A stretch of 64,000 nt of DNA from Salegentibacter lacus (GTDB taxonomy: Bacteria; Bacteroidota; Bacteroidia; Flavobacteriales; Flavobacteriaceae): the NCBI RefSeq assembly GCF_020164555.1, contig NZ_JAIQZB010000014.1:60141-124140 (forward strand), read 5' to 3'. A program made the position numbers and the translations under genes. Below the pieces are notes generated by a model. That model saw nothing but the letters and a program-made list of their open reading frames with translations, was not told the DNA's origin and did no database searches. Shown piece by piece: positions 25,914-33,814 of this stretch (positions are counted from its first letter, which is position 1; each line of letters starts with the position of its first letter).

Positions 25914-26627
25914 TTATTTATTGACTTTATCAACAATAATCCTAAAAGAACTCGCACCTAAATTATTTTCAGAAAAAATTATATTTCCATAACTTTTTGT
26001 AAAATGAATATTGGGATAATTCCGCAGTTCCGGAATAGCTTCATACCAGAATTTCTTGCTCCTGGGAATAATTATTAAAGCATCTCTTTCCATAGCACTT
26101 CTTACCAGCTGAAAATTGTACTCCTGACTTGGCAGATAGGAGGAGAAGTATTCCTCCTTTAATAACTTCTTGTAGATTGGTTTGAACTTCTTGGAGTGAT
26201 ATGGAAAGAACTGAACCTTTGCGATGTTTTTAGCAACCTTTTCAACTCCTGCCTTATTTATTAAAGGCTGTAGCTTTTGCTTCCAGTAAGGTGATTGCTT
26301 GATATACTCATCATCAAGACAAAAGAGAGGTGAATTTTCTATAGGGGAAATATATTGAATTTGTTTTAGCCACCAGGATTCATAATTCCTGTAATAACCG
26401 GTCTTTTCTTCCTTCTCATCATAGCCCGGGTTGAGTACAAGGATAAGCACGGGAGCAGTATGGACATTTCCCATAAAAGGGGCTGGAAAAATGGAGGTGT
26501 GGATTTTGTATTCTTCCCCAACCTTTGCATTGAATTTTGCAATAATGGATTGCTCTTCTTTTAGAATGTAGCCCTGTCTAATCTGATCGTTAGCTAATTT
26601 AAGCCAGGGGTTAAGTAAATTCGTCAA
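25914..26627 (-). CDS. UDG-like-fold protein D of a four-gene operon (unknown function)
   Basis: 237 aa. Residues 59-70 read PVLILVLNPGYD: a hydrophobic strand followed by N-P-G, the place of motif 1 (G-x-D/N-P) in uracil-DNA-glycosylase-like folds. A second strand near the end (RDALIIIPRSKKFW) and a late FTKSYGNIIFSENNLG loop fit the same fold, but there is no HPS motif, so base excision is not obvious. It is not close in sequence to the other UDG-like protein of this operon. The ATG overlaps the previous stop by 4 nt (ATGA). Last gene of the operon. Confidence 0.75.
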   Translation of the reverse strand: MTNLLNPWLKLANDQIRQGYILKEEQSIIAKFNAKVGEEYKIHTSIFPAPFMGNVHTAPVLILVLNPGYDEKEEKTGYYRNYESWWLKQIQYISPIENSPLFCLDDEYIKQSPYWKQKLQPLINKAGVEKVAKNIAKVQFFPYHSKKFKPIYKKLLKEEYFSSYLPSQEYNFQLVRSAMERDALIIIPRSKKFWYEAIPELRNYPNIHFTKSYGNIIFSENNLGASSFRIIVDKVNK

Positions 26628-27364
26628 AATTTAACAATTAGTTGCAATGTTATCTCTTCAAACATTCTAAACTTTTGTTGGTATTCGTTAGAAAGAGAAA
26701 AAACTTGTTTTACACCAGACAGGTTTGAGGCAATATCTAAAAGTGAATTTAGTTCACTAGAAATTGTTAATTCCATTTTATGTAATGAAAGCAGGTTTCC
26801 CTTTGCTAAGTCAGGATTACGGGAATCCAATAAATTTCTAATATTTAAATCTCCCTTGAGTCGCTCTTCATAGGTTTTGTAAGCCGCTGCATAATTAGGT
26901 GTTCTATTTTCCCCAAAAGTCTGATGTAATTTATAAACTCGCTTATTAGCTTCTTCTCTTTTCTTTTTTATTTTGTTGTTAATACTTGCTTTCGGAATTC
27001 TTAAGCCGGTTTTATTCTCAAATTCAAATTCTTTAATTTCAGTAATCACGTTGTTAGCTTCAATTTCCGAAGCACCTAATAATTGGCAGATGTGGCAAAA
27101 GTTATTTATTTTTTCAATTTGAATATTTTGGGATGATGTGCTTAGTTCAACAAATTCGCTTTTTTTGAATGGATGTGTGATGTACACAGAGCCTATTTTA
27201 GGATATTTTTGTCCAGAAAAAATAATAGAACTCTTTTCCATTTCAGCTATATCTTCTAAACTTTTTAAGCTTATTGGATTATTCTTAAAAGTTCTATACT
27301 CTTCTTCCCACTTTGCGGCTTTGACCTGGTATTTATCTAAAAATACAATTACACTATCTTTCAT
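26624..27364 (-). CDS. Helical protein C of the four-gene operon, family unknown
   Basis: 246 aa, mostly helical and charged. Visible elements: MKDSVIVFLDKYQVKAAKWE, a beta section (GQKYPKIGSVYITHPFKKSE), CHIC (a Cys-x-x-Cys pair) in INNFCHICQLLGA, a basic helix (NKIKKKREEANKRVYKLHQT), and a final helical bundle. There is no membrane segment or signal peptide and no known catalytic motif. It overlaps the GTPase stop and the next gene start by 4 nt each. By position it may be the partner or effector of the GTPase; that is inference. Confidence 0.7.
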   Translation of the reverse strand: MKDSVIVFLDKYQVKAAKWEEEYRTFKNNPISLKSLEDIAEMEKSSIIFSGQKYPKIGSVYITHPFKKSEFVELSTSSQNIQIEKINNFCHICQLLGASEIEANNVITEIKEFEFENKTGLRIPKASINNKIKKKREEANKRVYKLHQTFGENRTPNYAAAYKTYEERLKGDLNIRNLLDSRNPDLAKGNLLSLHKMELTISSELNSLLDIASNLSGVKQVFSLSNEYQQKFRMFEEITLQLIVKF

Positions 27365-27993
27365 AATTTATAAAAAAATTCCCTTGTTTTATTCATTTCA
27401 CTATAGCTCAGTAAATTTATTGGTATAGGACCTTTTATTTTTTTTGTATACCCGGGTACATCTGAGATTTCTGAGTATAGTAATTCTCGCAGATCAGCTC
27501 TATCCATCTCAAGTACATCAACATGAGTGGCTAAAATTATTAACTTCACCTTCTTCTTCATTTTCTTCAGAACATAATACAACAGAACCTTTGCTTCTTC
27601 TTTATAATCTTTACTTGTTATAAACTTTTCAGCGTTAAAGAGATAAAAGACTAAATTACTCTTACCTATTTCTTCCGCATAAAGATTTTTTATAGATTCA
27701 TCAGAGCCGGAAACATCTAAGCCTGGTTCGATATAGATTTTTTTGCTTTTGTAATTAAATGTGGCCACTTCTTCATGGTAAGTTCCTTCTGCAGGAGTTC
27801 TTTCGACTGTGTTTTTGCGGCGTAGATAATTTTGATAAGTGGTTTTACCACTATCTCGCAGACCGAGTACGGCAATTTTTCTTTCTTCTTTAGTTATTTC
27901 CTTAATTCCATAGGTTACTATACCTACGCCACCTAAAACAGCTCCTGCTAGTTTTAATGTGGCAGAAGGAACCTTTTTCAGTAATGAGATCAT
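27361..27993 (-). CDS. Small GTPase with hydrophobic N-terminus, gene B of the operon
   Basis: 210 aa. Residues 11-30 are hydrophobic (ATLKLAGAVLGGVGIVTYGI), likely a membrane anchor. The G domain follows: G1 GLRDSGKT (44-51), a Thr near 71 for G2, G3 DVSG (93-96, DxxG) and G4 THVD (156-159) in place of NKxD. The layout is like SR-beta/ARF-type GTPases. The DxxG is preceded by EPGL, so the catalytic Gln of Ras-like proteins is missing; hydrolysis may need a partner. Linked by 4-nt overlaps on both sides to unrelated genes, so it is the core of the unit. Confidence 0.85.
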   Translation of the reverse strand: MISLLKKVPSATLKLAGAVLGGVGIVTYGIKEITKEERKIAVLGLRDSGKTTYQNYLRRKNTVERTPAEGTYHEEVATFNYKSKKIYIEPGLDVSGSDESIKNLYAEEIGKSNLVFYLFNAEKFITSKDYKEEAKVLLYYVLKKMKKKVKLIILATHVDVLEMDRADLRELLYSEISDVPGYTKKIKGPIPINLLSYSEMNKTREFFYKL

Positions 27994-28655
27994 TTTTTGT
28001 TCTTTAATAGGTTCTTAATATATCCCTTCCCTACAATGTTGCCCTGATTCCTTTTATACGCGATAACTTTTAGGTTTTCTGAGGTCAAAAAATATTTATA
28101 AGAGTCAGTTTTCTCTTCCTCCAGTTTATCAGAAAAAAGCACAGCAAGTTCATCGTAGGCTTTAAAGCCTTCAGCTACTATTATTTCAGGCCGCAGACAA
28201 TCAATCAGTTGCTTTGTCCATATTCGCCCCTGATGAAATATTTTTTGGCTGAGTTCCTCAGGAAGAAGTTTTAATAGTTTGTTGAAATCTGCAACATTAT
28301 CTGTTGCCCAATAGTAGAAGTTGGTTTTTACTGTTTGATTCTCTAAATCCTCTTCCCTCCCCGCCTGCCGGAATAGATCTTTGGTTTGTTCGCCAAGGCT
28401 ATGCTTGTTAAGGTAATACTCCATAGCAGTCATGGGCTCAAAGTTCTCGGCAATATATCCATGGTGCTTAAAATAGCCGCCTCCGGGATTAAAGCCAATA
28501 AGTAGAATTTTAGGTTTTTGAATTAATGGACTGTATAAAAGTTGACAGCCTTTATATAATGATTTGATATCAGGATTATCCTCCGCGGCTGCGTGGATCT
28601 GTTGATGCAAAAGAATAGCCCCTTCAGATATTTCTGAATAGTAAGTAGGTTTCAT
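27990..28655 (-). CDS. UDG-like-fold protein A, first gene of the operon (unknown function)
   Basis: 221 aa. Residues 49-60 read KILLIGFNPGGG, a UDG-superfamily motif-1-like strand and loop (G-x-N-P-G). A second strand (RPEIIVAEGFKAYDEL) and a late loop (KVIAYKRNQGNIVGKG) complete the likely alpha/beta core; the usual HPS catalytic motif is replaced by YKRNQGN. A middle region (TNFYYWATDN) is typical of UDG-like uncharacterised proteins. It starts the operon after a 160-base gap and overlaps the GTPase by 4 nt. Function unknown: it may bind nucleotides or DNA ends instead of excising uracil. Confidence 0.75.
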   Translation of the reverse strand: MKPTYYSEISEGAILLHQQIHAAAEDNPDIKSLYKGCQLLYSPLIQKPKILLIGFNPGGGYFKHHGYIAENFEPMTAMEYYLNKHSLGEQTKDLFRQAGREEDLENQTVKTNFYYWATDNVADFNKLLKLLPEELSQKIFHQGRIWTKQLIDCLRPEIIVAEGFKAYDELAVLFSDKLEEEKTDSYKYFLTSENLKVIAYKRNQGNIVGKGYIKNLLKNKK

Positions 28656-28815
28656 TGTCGATTTGGTTAAGCAAATTTTAAGGTAGGGGCTTAAAATCTT
28701 GTTAAATATATTGAATCTTATTGTAGGAAAAAAGAGGAAATCCGTAATCCGGCTTTTTTCCTGATTTTTTAGCTTCTCATTACTTCAGTGCTTAAAAAAT
28801 GGTTTTTGCAGTACT

Positions 28816-29088
28816 TTAATTATTTATAGCCGCCTCCCAAATCTCCATAACCTCGTAGTAATTTTTTATTGCTTCCTGACCATCTGGATAATCCACCAGC
28901 AACACGTCATTAAATATTTCCGATTCCCACTCCTTTGAGCCGGGATTAAAGATGTACTCTTTCCTGCCTTTGAATTCGATCTTTACCTGATTTGTTTTAG
29001 GCTCTACGTCGAAATATTCATTCACGGAGACTGATTTGACTTTTGAAAGTTCAACGGCATTTCCGTTAAGGTTGATAATTTGAGACAT
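28816..29088 (-). CDS. Small hypothetical protein next to DUF2779 gene
   Basis: 90 aa, beta-rich at the front (IINLNGNAVELSKVKSVSVN, then NQVKIEFKGRKEYIFNPGSK) and ending in a helix (IKNYYEVMEIWEAAI). There is no signal peptide. It looks like a small PH- or SH3-like barrel, but I cannot assign a family. It starts 5 nt after the DUF2779 stop on the same strand, so it is the tail gene of that unit. Confidence 0.6.
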   Translation of the reverse strand: MSQIINLNGNAVELSKVKSVSVNEYFDVEPKTNQVKIEFKGRKEYIFNPGSKEWESEIFNDVLLVDYPDGQEAIKNYYEVMEIWEAAINN

Positions 29089-29093
29089 ATATA

Positions 29094-31061
29094 TTAAATT
29101 TTTGGTTTACACATTTCTCTAAAACACTCATAAATCATCACCATCGCCAAAGTATCCAGCTCGCAGTAGCGAAGCAGGGCCTTATTGATGGCTTCTCTTT
29201 CCTCCGGAGCCAGGGCTGGAAATTGAAGTTTTTGGTAGGCAAATAAGGCGGCTCCTCCATCGGCGATTTCAGGAATACTTTCAGTGATTTGTTCCAGCTT
29301 ATCACTGTCCCAATTTTCAAATACAGGGGGTAAAGCTTTGTAAGGGCTTACAGCCTTTCCGTTTTCCAGCCTGAGAAAGATATGGTCGAGGTCAAAATTC
29401 TTGCTGCTCACATCAATTTCCGACAGGGGTTTTTGATATTTCTCCAGTAAATAGCTACTGGACTGCAGCACCGCTGGCAAAACGGCTTTTATGGAATTTG
29501 AACCACCCGTTATCGGGTCGTAATAATAATTCACCACGGTTTTCTGCAGGTCTATCATATCCCTCTCCCCATTCCAGCTTTTTGCATTCCTGCTTGTATT
29601 ATGGCTTATGCTTTCTATGAATTGCAACAGCTCCTCTTTATCCGAATCAGCCGAATTTCGCAGCTGATCATAGATTACATTTACAATCGTATTTTCGTGA
29701 TTGTGATACCTAAAAATACTTCCGTCATTACCTTCAAGAGACTTCTTTAAAGCACGAATAAAATCAAAATTTGGATATACTCCCGGCCCGGTATTTAGAT
29801 GTTCGTTAAAATGTTCAACCATGCCATCTTCGTGAACTATATGGTGACTGAACTGGAAAGCCAGCTGTTCGTAGGGTCTCATATCTTTGAAGAAAGGAAG
29901 AGCAACCGCGGTGGTCTCAAAATCGATAAAATTTAAGGGGAACTTCCATGAAGCGAGTTCTGCTCTCAGGTTCTCCAAGTCAAAATATGGTTCACTATCC
30001 TTTTGCACGGTTTTCTTAATTTGCAACCATTGACGCTCAGATCTGCTAAGTTTCCCGGCTTCAGGTTTTACCGTGAAATCTTCCTCTGAGATTTCTTTCA
30101 TAAAATATTTTCCTTCTTCCAAGAGCTTTCTTGCCGGATTGTACCAAACATCATAGATCTTTGGCTCATCTACTTCAGCGACTGGAAGCTTAAGTTCCTC
30201 AACCCAGCATTCGTGGAAACCACTTTTCTTTTCCGAAGCTTGTTCGGACTTAAACTCACAACCTTTACAGTGGGCACCTATTCCCAGAAATAGTTTTCGA
30301 TCCTCCTGATAATGACTCCTAAACAAGCTTAGCATTTCTTCAAAACTCAAAGTTTCGTCCATAGGATTTTCATTCAGAATCAGATTAACTTCAGCATCAA
30401 TATTTATCTCACAGAGAATGGAATCTCCCAGGTTTTGCTTTGTAAGCCCTTCTTTTTTCTCAATCCCGGTACGCAAATTGGAGTCGGCCACCACTTTAAA
30501 ACATTGGTGCAGCCCATCTACAGTTGTGGGAGCATCTTTATCAACCAGTTTCAGAAAGCTGCAAATCTCCCATTGCGGATGACACAACTGCATTACATAT
30601 TTTTGAAAGGCCACATCATACAGGTAGTGGTCCATCCCTCCCTGTAGCTTATTCCCTTTTGAATTGAGGTAAGACTCATGTCGCTCTCCCGAAACTGATT
30701 TTGCCTTCACCTCCAACAGCCGTACTTTATTTCCTTTTTTAACCAGAATATCTACCCGAATAAAAAGTCCATTGATCAGAAAGGCAGGTTCGAAAATCGT
30801 CACTTCATCCTGAGTCAAAAGTTTCCGGGTTTCATCAGCCAATTTCTGATAATCGTAATCATCACCAATGAGTGCAATACCTCCCGGATGCTCCATCCGC
30901 GCCAGTTCTTCTACCTGGAAGCCACCCTGAGCCAGCTGCTCCAGGAAGCTATCGGTATCGGCACTGTTTTCATATTCCGGTTTTCGGGTATAGTAAAGTT
31001 TTGTTGGACAATCCAGAGCGAGTTTAAACCGGGATTTGGTAAGATAGCGTGGTGATTTCAA
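29094..31061 (-). CDS. DUF2779 protein: Cas4-like plus DnaQ-like nuclease domains
   Basis: 655 aa, two nuclease modules. The front is Cas4-like: Cys18 in LDCPTKLYY, PD-(D/E)XK core Asp104 (FIRVDILVKK), Glu117-x-Lys119 (RLLEVKAKS), then Cys265, Cys268 (HCKGCEF) and Cys285 (ECW) for an iron-sulfur cluster. The C-terminal half is the DUF2779 RNase H-like domain: Asp380 and Glu382 in NFIDFETTAVALP, followed by typical HNHENTIVN and CELDTLAMVMI blocks, as in DEDD exonucleases. It should be a 5'/3' DNA exonuclease pair. It is common in accessory regions but its biological job is not settled. Confidence 0.85.
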   Translation of the reverse strand: MKSPRYLTKSRFKLALDCPTKLYYTRKPEYENSADTDSFLEQLAQGGFQVEELARMEHPGGIALIGDDYDYQKLADETRKLLTQDEVTIFEPAFLINGLFIRVDILVKKGNKVRLLEVKAKSVSGERHESYLNSKGNKLQGGMDHYLYDVAFQKYVMQLCHPQWEICSFLKLVDKDAPTTVDGLHQCFKVVADSNLRTGIEKKEGLTKQNLGDSILCEINIDAEVNLILNENPMDETLSFEEMLSLFRSHYQEDRKLFLGIGAHCKGCEFKSEQASEKKSGFHECWVEELKLPVAEVDEPKIYDVWYNPARKLLEEGKYFMKEISEEDFTVKPEAGKLSRSERQWLQIKKTVQKDSEPYFDLENLRAELASWKFPLNFIDFETTAVALPFFKDMRPYEQLAFQFSHHIVHEDGMVEHFNEHLNTGPGVYPNFDFIRALKKSLEGNDGSIFRYHNHENTIVNVIYDQLRNSADSDKEELLQFIESISHNTSRNAKSWNGERDMIDLQKTVVNYYYDPITGGSNSIKAVLPAVLQSSSYLLEKYQKPLSEIDVSSKNFDLDHIFLRLENGKAVSPYKALPPVFENWDSDKLEQITESIPEIADGGAALFAYQKLQFPALAPEEREAINKALLRYCELDTLAMVMIYECFREMCKPKI

Positions 31062-31122
31062 AAGTTTTATTTTATAGTTCTAAAAAATACGATTTTGAGT
31101 TTTATAAAGTAAAAATCAAATA

Positions 31123-31458
31123 CTACTCTTTTAAAAATTTTATATAATTATTCAGCAATCCCCTTATTTGATCAGTGGCTACTGGATTGGCGGAGTGGAC
31201 TTTAAATTGCAATTCACGAAGGTCTAAACCCGATTCGTAAACAAGCCATTTGGCTGCCGCATAGCCATCTGGCGCAACCTCCCCGAGTTCATTTAAACCC
31301 AGATCATTGTCGAAGCTGATAAAGTCCGGTAGGCCATTTTTCTGAATATAAGCCACAAACTCAACATAACTTCTTACCACCTCAAACTCTGAGATCTGGC
31401 TATAATCATATACCATATCCACGGTGCGCAAGTCATCGAGAAATAATTTTTTCATCAT
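31123..31458 (-). CDS. cREC-type receiver protein (cyclic-phosphate processing receiver)
   Basis: 111 aa. It has the layout of the cREC family: LFLDDLR (Asp8, Asp9), SFDNDLGL (Asp50, Asp52), PDGYAAAKWLV, and KVHSANPVATDQ with His88. These replace the phospho-acceptor geometry of true response regulators, and the family has been proposed to handle 2',3'-cyclic phosphate RNA ends. The true start may be the second Met. It starts 3 nt after the stop of the AAA ATPase, so the two are one unit. No RNA ligase or kinase gene is nearby. Confidence 0.8.
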   Translation of the reverse strand: MMKKLFLDDLRTVDMVYDYSQISEFEVVRSYVEFVAYIQKNGLPDFISFDNDLGLNELGEVAPDGYAAAKWLVYESGLDLRELQFKVHSANPVATDQIRGLLNNYIKFLKE

Positions 31459-31461
31459 AGA

Positions 31462-32526
31462 CTACCTAAATCCTACAGCTTTTCTAGCCGGATATTTATA
31501 TTGTTTTTCTTCATTAATGTTGTATATCTCGGCCAGGGTCATATCATCCACTGTGGAATAATTTACGCTCTGGTCTATAAGAAGATGATTTGCTTTTTCT
31601 GCGGACAGAGCCTTGAATTCATAAGCTGATTTCAATCTACCTTTACGTTTTAAAGCCGGATCGATGCGTTGAACATCAGTATTAAAGGTAGCTATGATCT
31701 GAATACCCAGGGATTCTCCCAAAATACCGTCGGTAATATTTAGGATCATAGCCAGGTTGGAATTCCGTTGGTTGTCCCGTGAAACGATCAATTCCTCAGC
31801 GTCTTCTATGACTAATACTGAGTTAGGGTTATCCATAAGGTATTTTGTCATCGCAATATTATCAAGATTCTGGGCCATCTGTCCTGGTAGAAAAACAATT
31901 TCTTTCTTTACAAGTCCGCACAAATACCTAATATATGTACTTTTTCCGGTTCCCGGTTTTCCGTAGAGCAGATGGAGGCCGCTTTTATTATCTTCCTGCA
32001 AGATTTTCAGCATTTTAGAATGAAATCTTGGAAAGTCATCATTGTAGCTTTTTGAAAGATCGAGATCTGGTTTAGTAAAATCTATCTTTTTATTATCGAG
32101 ACCATGAGGTTGCATTATGATAAGATTGATATGGGCTTTGTCAGGCTTTTCTTTTTTAAATCCTTTTATAAACACTAAGAGCTGATCAAGAAGAGCCGAG
32201 TTCTCATCCTGAAAATAGACATTAATTTCATCCGGATCCTGTTCCAACATTATTTCTTGTTTTAAAATATAGATGATTTCTGCTTTGTGTTCATCCTTAT
32301 CATAACACCGTCTAAAATGCTTTCCCAGGATATTGGTAGCGAAAGTTTCTGAAAATCTTTGATGAAACTTTTCGATGTCACGATTGGAAAAAGTATAATA
32401 ACTGGGAACTTTCCCGAAATAGGCCAGATACATTTTCTGTACATGATAGAAGTTCATCATGTGATTCACATGCTGCAGGTTGAAATCTGGTAAAAATTTG
32501 GGTTCTTTATTATTCCTGTAGTTCAT
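31462..32526 (-). CDS. AAA+ ATPase, partner of the cREC protein
   Basis: 354 aa. A 180-residue N-terminal region of unknown fold (MNFYHVQKMYLAYFGKVPSY, FHQRFSETFATNILGKHFRR) is followed by a classical AAA module: Walker A GKPGTGKS (189-196), Walker B VLVIEDAEE (ED at 241-242), sensor 1 ATFNTD, and the arginine finger/sensor region RIDPALKRKGR. It resembles BCS1/Cdc48-like small AAA proteins. It is the first gene of the cREC unit, downstream of a 540-base gap. The target is unknown. Confidence 0.85.
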   Translation of the reverse strand: MNYRNNKEPKFLPDFNLQHVNHMMNFYHVQKMYLAYFGKVPSYYTFSNRDIEKFHQRFSETFATNILGKHFRRCYDKDEHKAEIIYILKQEIMLEQDPDEINVYFQDENSALLDQLLVFIKGFKKEKPDKAHINLIIMQPHGLDNKKIDFTKPDLDLSKSYNDDFPRFHSKMLKILQEDNKSGLHLLYGKPGTGKSTYIRYLCGLVKKEIVFLPGQMAQNLDNIAMTKYLMDNPNSVLVIEDAEELIVSRDNQRNSNLAMILNITDGILGESLGIQIIATFNTDVQRIDPALKRKGRLKSAYEFKALSAEKANHLLIDQSVNYSTVDDMTLAEIYNINEEKQYKYPARKAVGFR

Positions 32527-33021
32527 AGTAATTTTATTTCACTAATTAAATAAGATTCCGCTTCCCCCTTTAGTTCTCCTATGCCCCTACCTATAGGAAA
32601 AGTCACAGACTGAAGCGGATTATCCTTAACACTACGAAGCACTCAGCTTCGTTATAGATATTTACAAAAATGCAGGGAGTTAACGTCAAAGTGTGACGCA
32701 ATGAAAGATTTGCTTTCGCCAGTATAAAACAATCCTCTGGGTGTGCTACTTGATCAAGAGATTGTAATAACTCTTTTTGAAATCGAACTTTGAATAAATA
32801 TGTAATGCAATTAAACCTAAGAAAGTTTAAAACCCAATTCCAGTTTTCTTTTCATAGTACGTCTTAGTCGTGGAGCTAAGACTCTTTCGCGCCACAAAAT
32901 CTTTAGACTTGACCCATTCTAAATCTAGATTCATTAGAATTAAAGGTAAATGCTAGCAATTAATATCAATTAAGAATTTGCTTTTGAATAAGGAGTTATT
33001 CTGTACCTATTCTGTACCCAT
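32527..33021. other. 495-base gap between the AAA gene and the tRNA terminator
   Basis: No open frame worth calling. A 7-base hairpin (ACGAAGC-5-GCTTCGT, 32634-32652) and, close to the tRNA, a tandem pair of CTGTACC (in 33000-33019) are the only structures I see. It is AT-rich and lies on the accessory side of the tRNA, so it may hold an attachment remnant. That is inference. Confidence 0.5.
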
Positions 33022-33057
33022 CGAAAAAAAAAAGGCTTCACATTTCTGTGAAGCCTT
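33022..33057 (-). terminator. Terminator of the initiator tRNA gene
   Basis: An 11-base stem (33032-33042 with 33047-33057, AAGGCTTCACA/TGTGAAGCCTT) with a 4-base loop, followed on the minus strand by a long T-run. It is 12 bases past the tRNA 3' end. Confidence 0.9.
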
Positions 33058-33068
33058 GTCTTTGCTAG

Positions 33069-33141
<73 letters not shown>

Positions 33142-33194
33142 ATATCGACTGCAAATATACAGTCATTTTTTATTTCTCCAAAGCTTTTTTTAAA

Positions 33195-33548
33195 TTAAAT
33201 CATCACCCAGTTCATAGCTTTCATCCGTTCCTTTCTTTCGAAGGATTTTACATCTGCTGGAACAACAAAATCTTTCATTTCCATAGATTTCTTAAAGAGC
33301 TTATCGTCAGTAACAATAGCAATTTTTTTCATGTCTTTAGAGTGAGAAAAATGAAATTTTACAGCCTTTAAAAATCCGCCAAGAGATATTCCTTCATCAG
33401 ATTCATCTTCTATATATAGGTAAATAGGACTGACAACTTCCAAACGATCTCGTATTTTTGAAAGAATTTCCTCAACTTTCTCCTGATCGATTTCTTCGTT
33501 AATAAGGAACCCGACCACGTTTTCGGCAAATTCAAAAGTTTTTTCCAT
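33195..33548 (-). CDS. SpoIIAA-like (STAS/Sec14-type) small protein
   Basis: 117 aa. It reads as an SpoIIAA-like domain: YLYIEDESDEGISLGGFLKA, then FHFSHSKDMKKIAIVTDD and VKSFERKERMKAMNW, the usual H-F..D..ia.V.D pattern. No signal peptide. The function in flavobacteria is not established; relatives are cytoplasmic and monomeric. It sits between the tRNA gene and the CPxCG gene. Confidence 0.7.
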   Translation of the reverse strand: MEKTFEFAENVVGFLINEEIDQEKVEEILSKIRDRLEVVSPIYLYIEDESDEGISLGGFLKAVKFHFSHSKDMKKIAIVTDDKLFKKSMEMKDFVVPADVKSFERKERMKAMNWVMI

Positions 33549-33628
33549 TGGGTTACAAATGGGTTAGAATCTTTCCGAAGATAAAAAAAGAAAGCGAAAT
33601 CTGAAGGTGATAAAAGTAATTTAGAACT

Positions 33629-33811
33629 TTATTGCTCAATATTTACTGCTTCAAAAGAACTTAATTCTCCATTCTCAAATGAAACCCTAATCTCTATAGG
33701 ATTACAGCAATTCTCACAGTCTTCAATATAGGTTTGACTACTTACGGAAGGATCTAATAAGACAGAGATCTCTTCCCAGCAATAAGGACATTGAAAAAAA
33801 TGTTCGAACAT
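33629..33811 (-). CDS. CPxCG-type cysteine-rich small protein
   Basis: 60 aa with CPYCW (8-12) and CENCC (32-36), two Cys-x-x-Cys pairs that should bind one zinc. It is a match to the CPXCG family of small zinc ribbons, role unknown. It ends before, and is transcribed after, the TolC gene with 3 nt between, so it is at the tail of the efflux operon. Confidence 0.8.
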   Translation of the reverse strand: MFEHFFQCPYCWEEISVLLDPSVSSQTYIEDCENCCNPIEIRVSFENGELSSFEAVNIEQ

Positions 33812-33814
33812 AAT

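Noticed and set aside
28730..28790. Weak hairpin with T-run between the four-gene operon and the 90-aa gene
   Set aside because: The pairing is only about six A/T-rich bases and the loop is long; not enough to call a terminator.
33000..33019. CTGTACC tandem pair as attachment core
   Set aside because: Only seven bases repeated, and no second copy at the other end of the accessory region was seen; kept only as a note.
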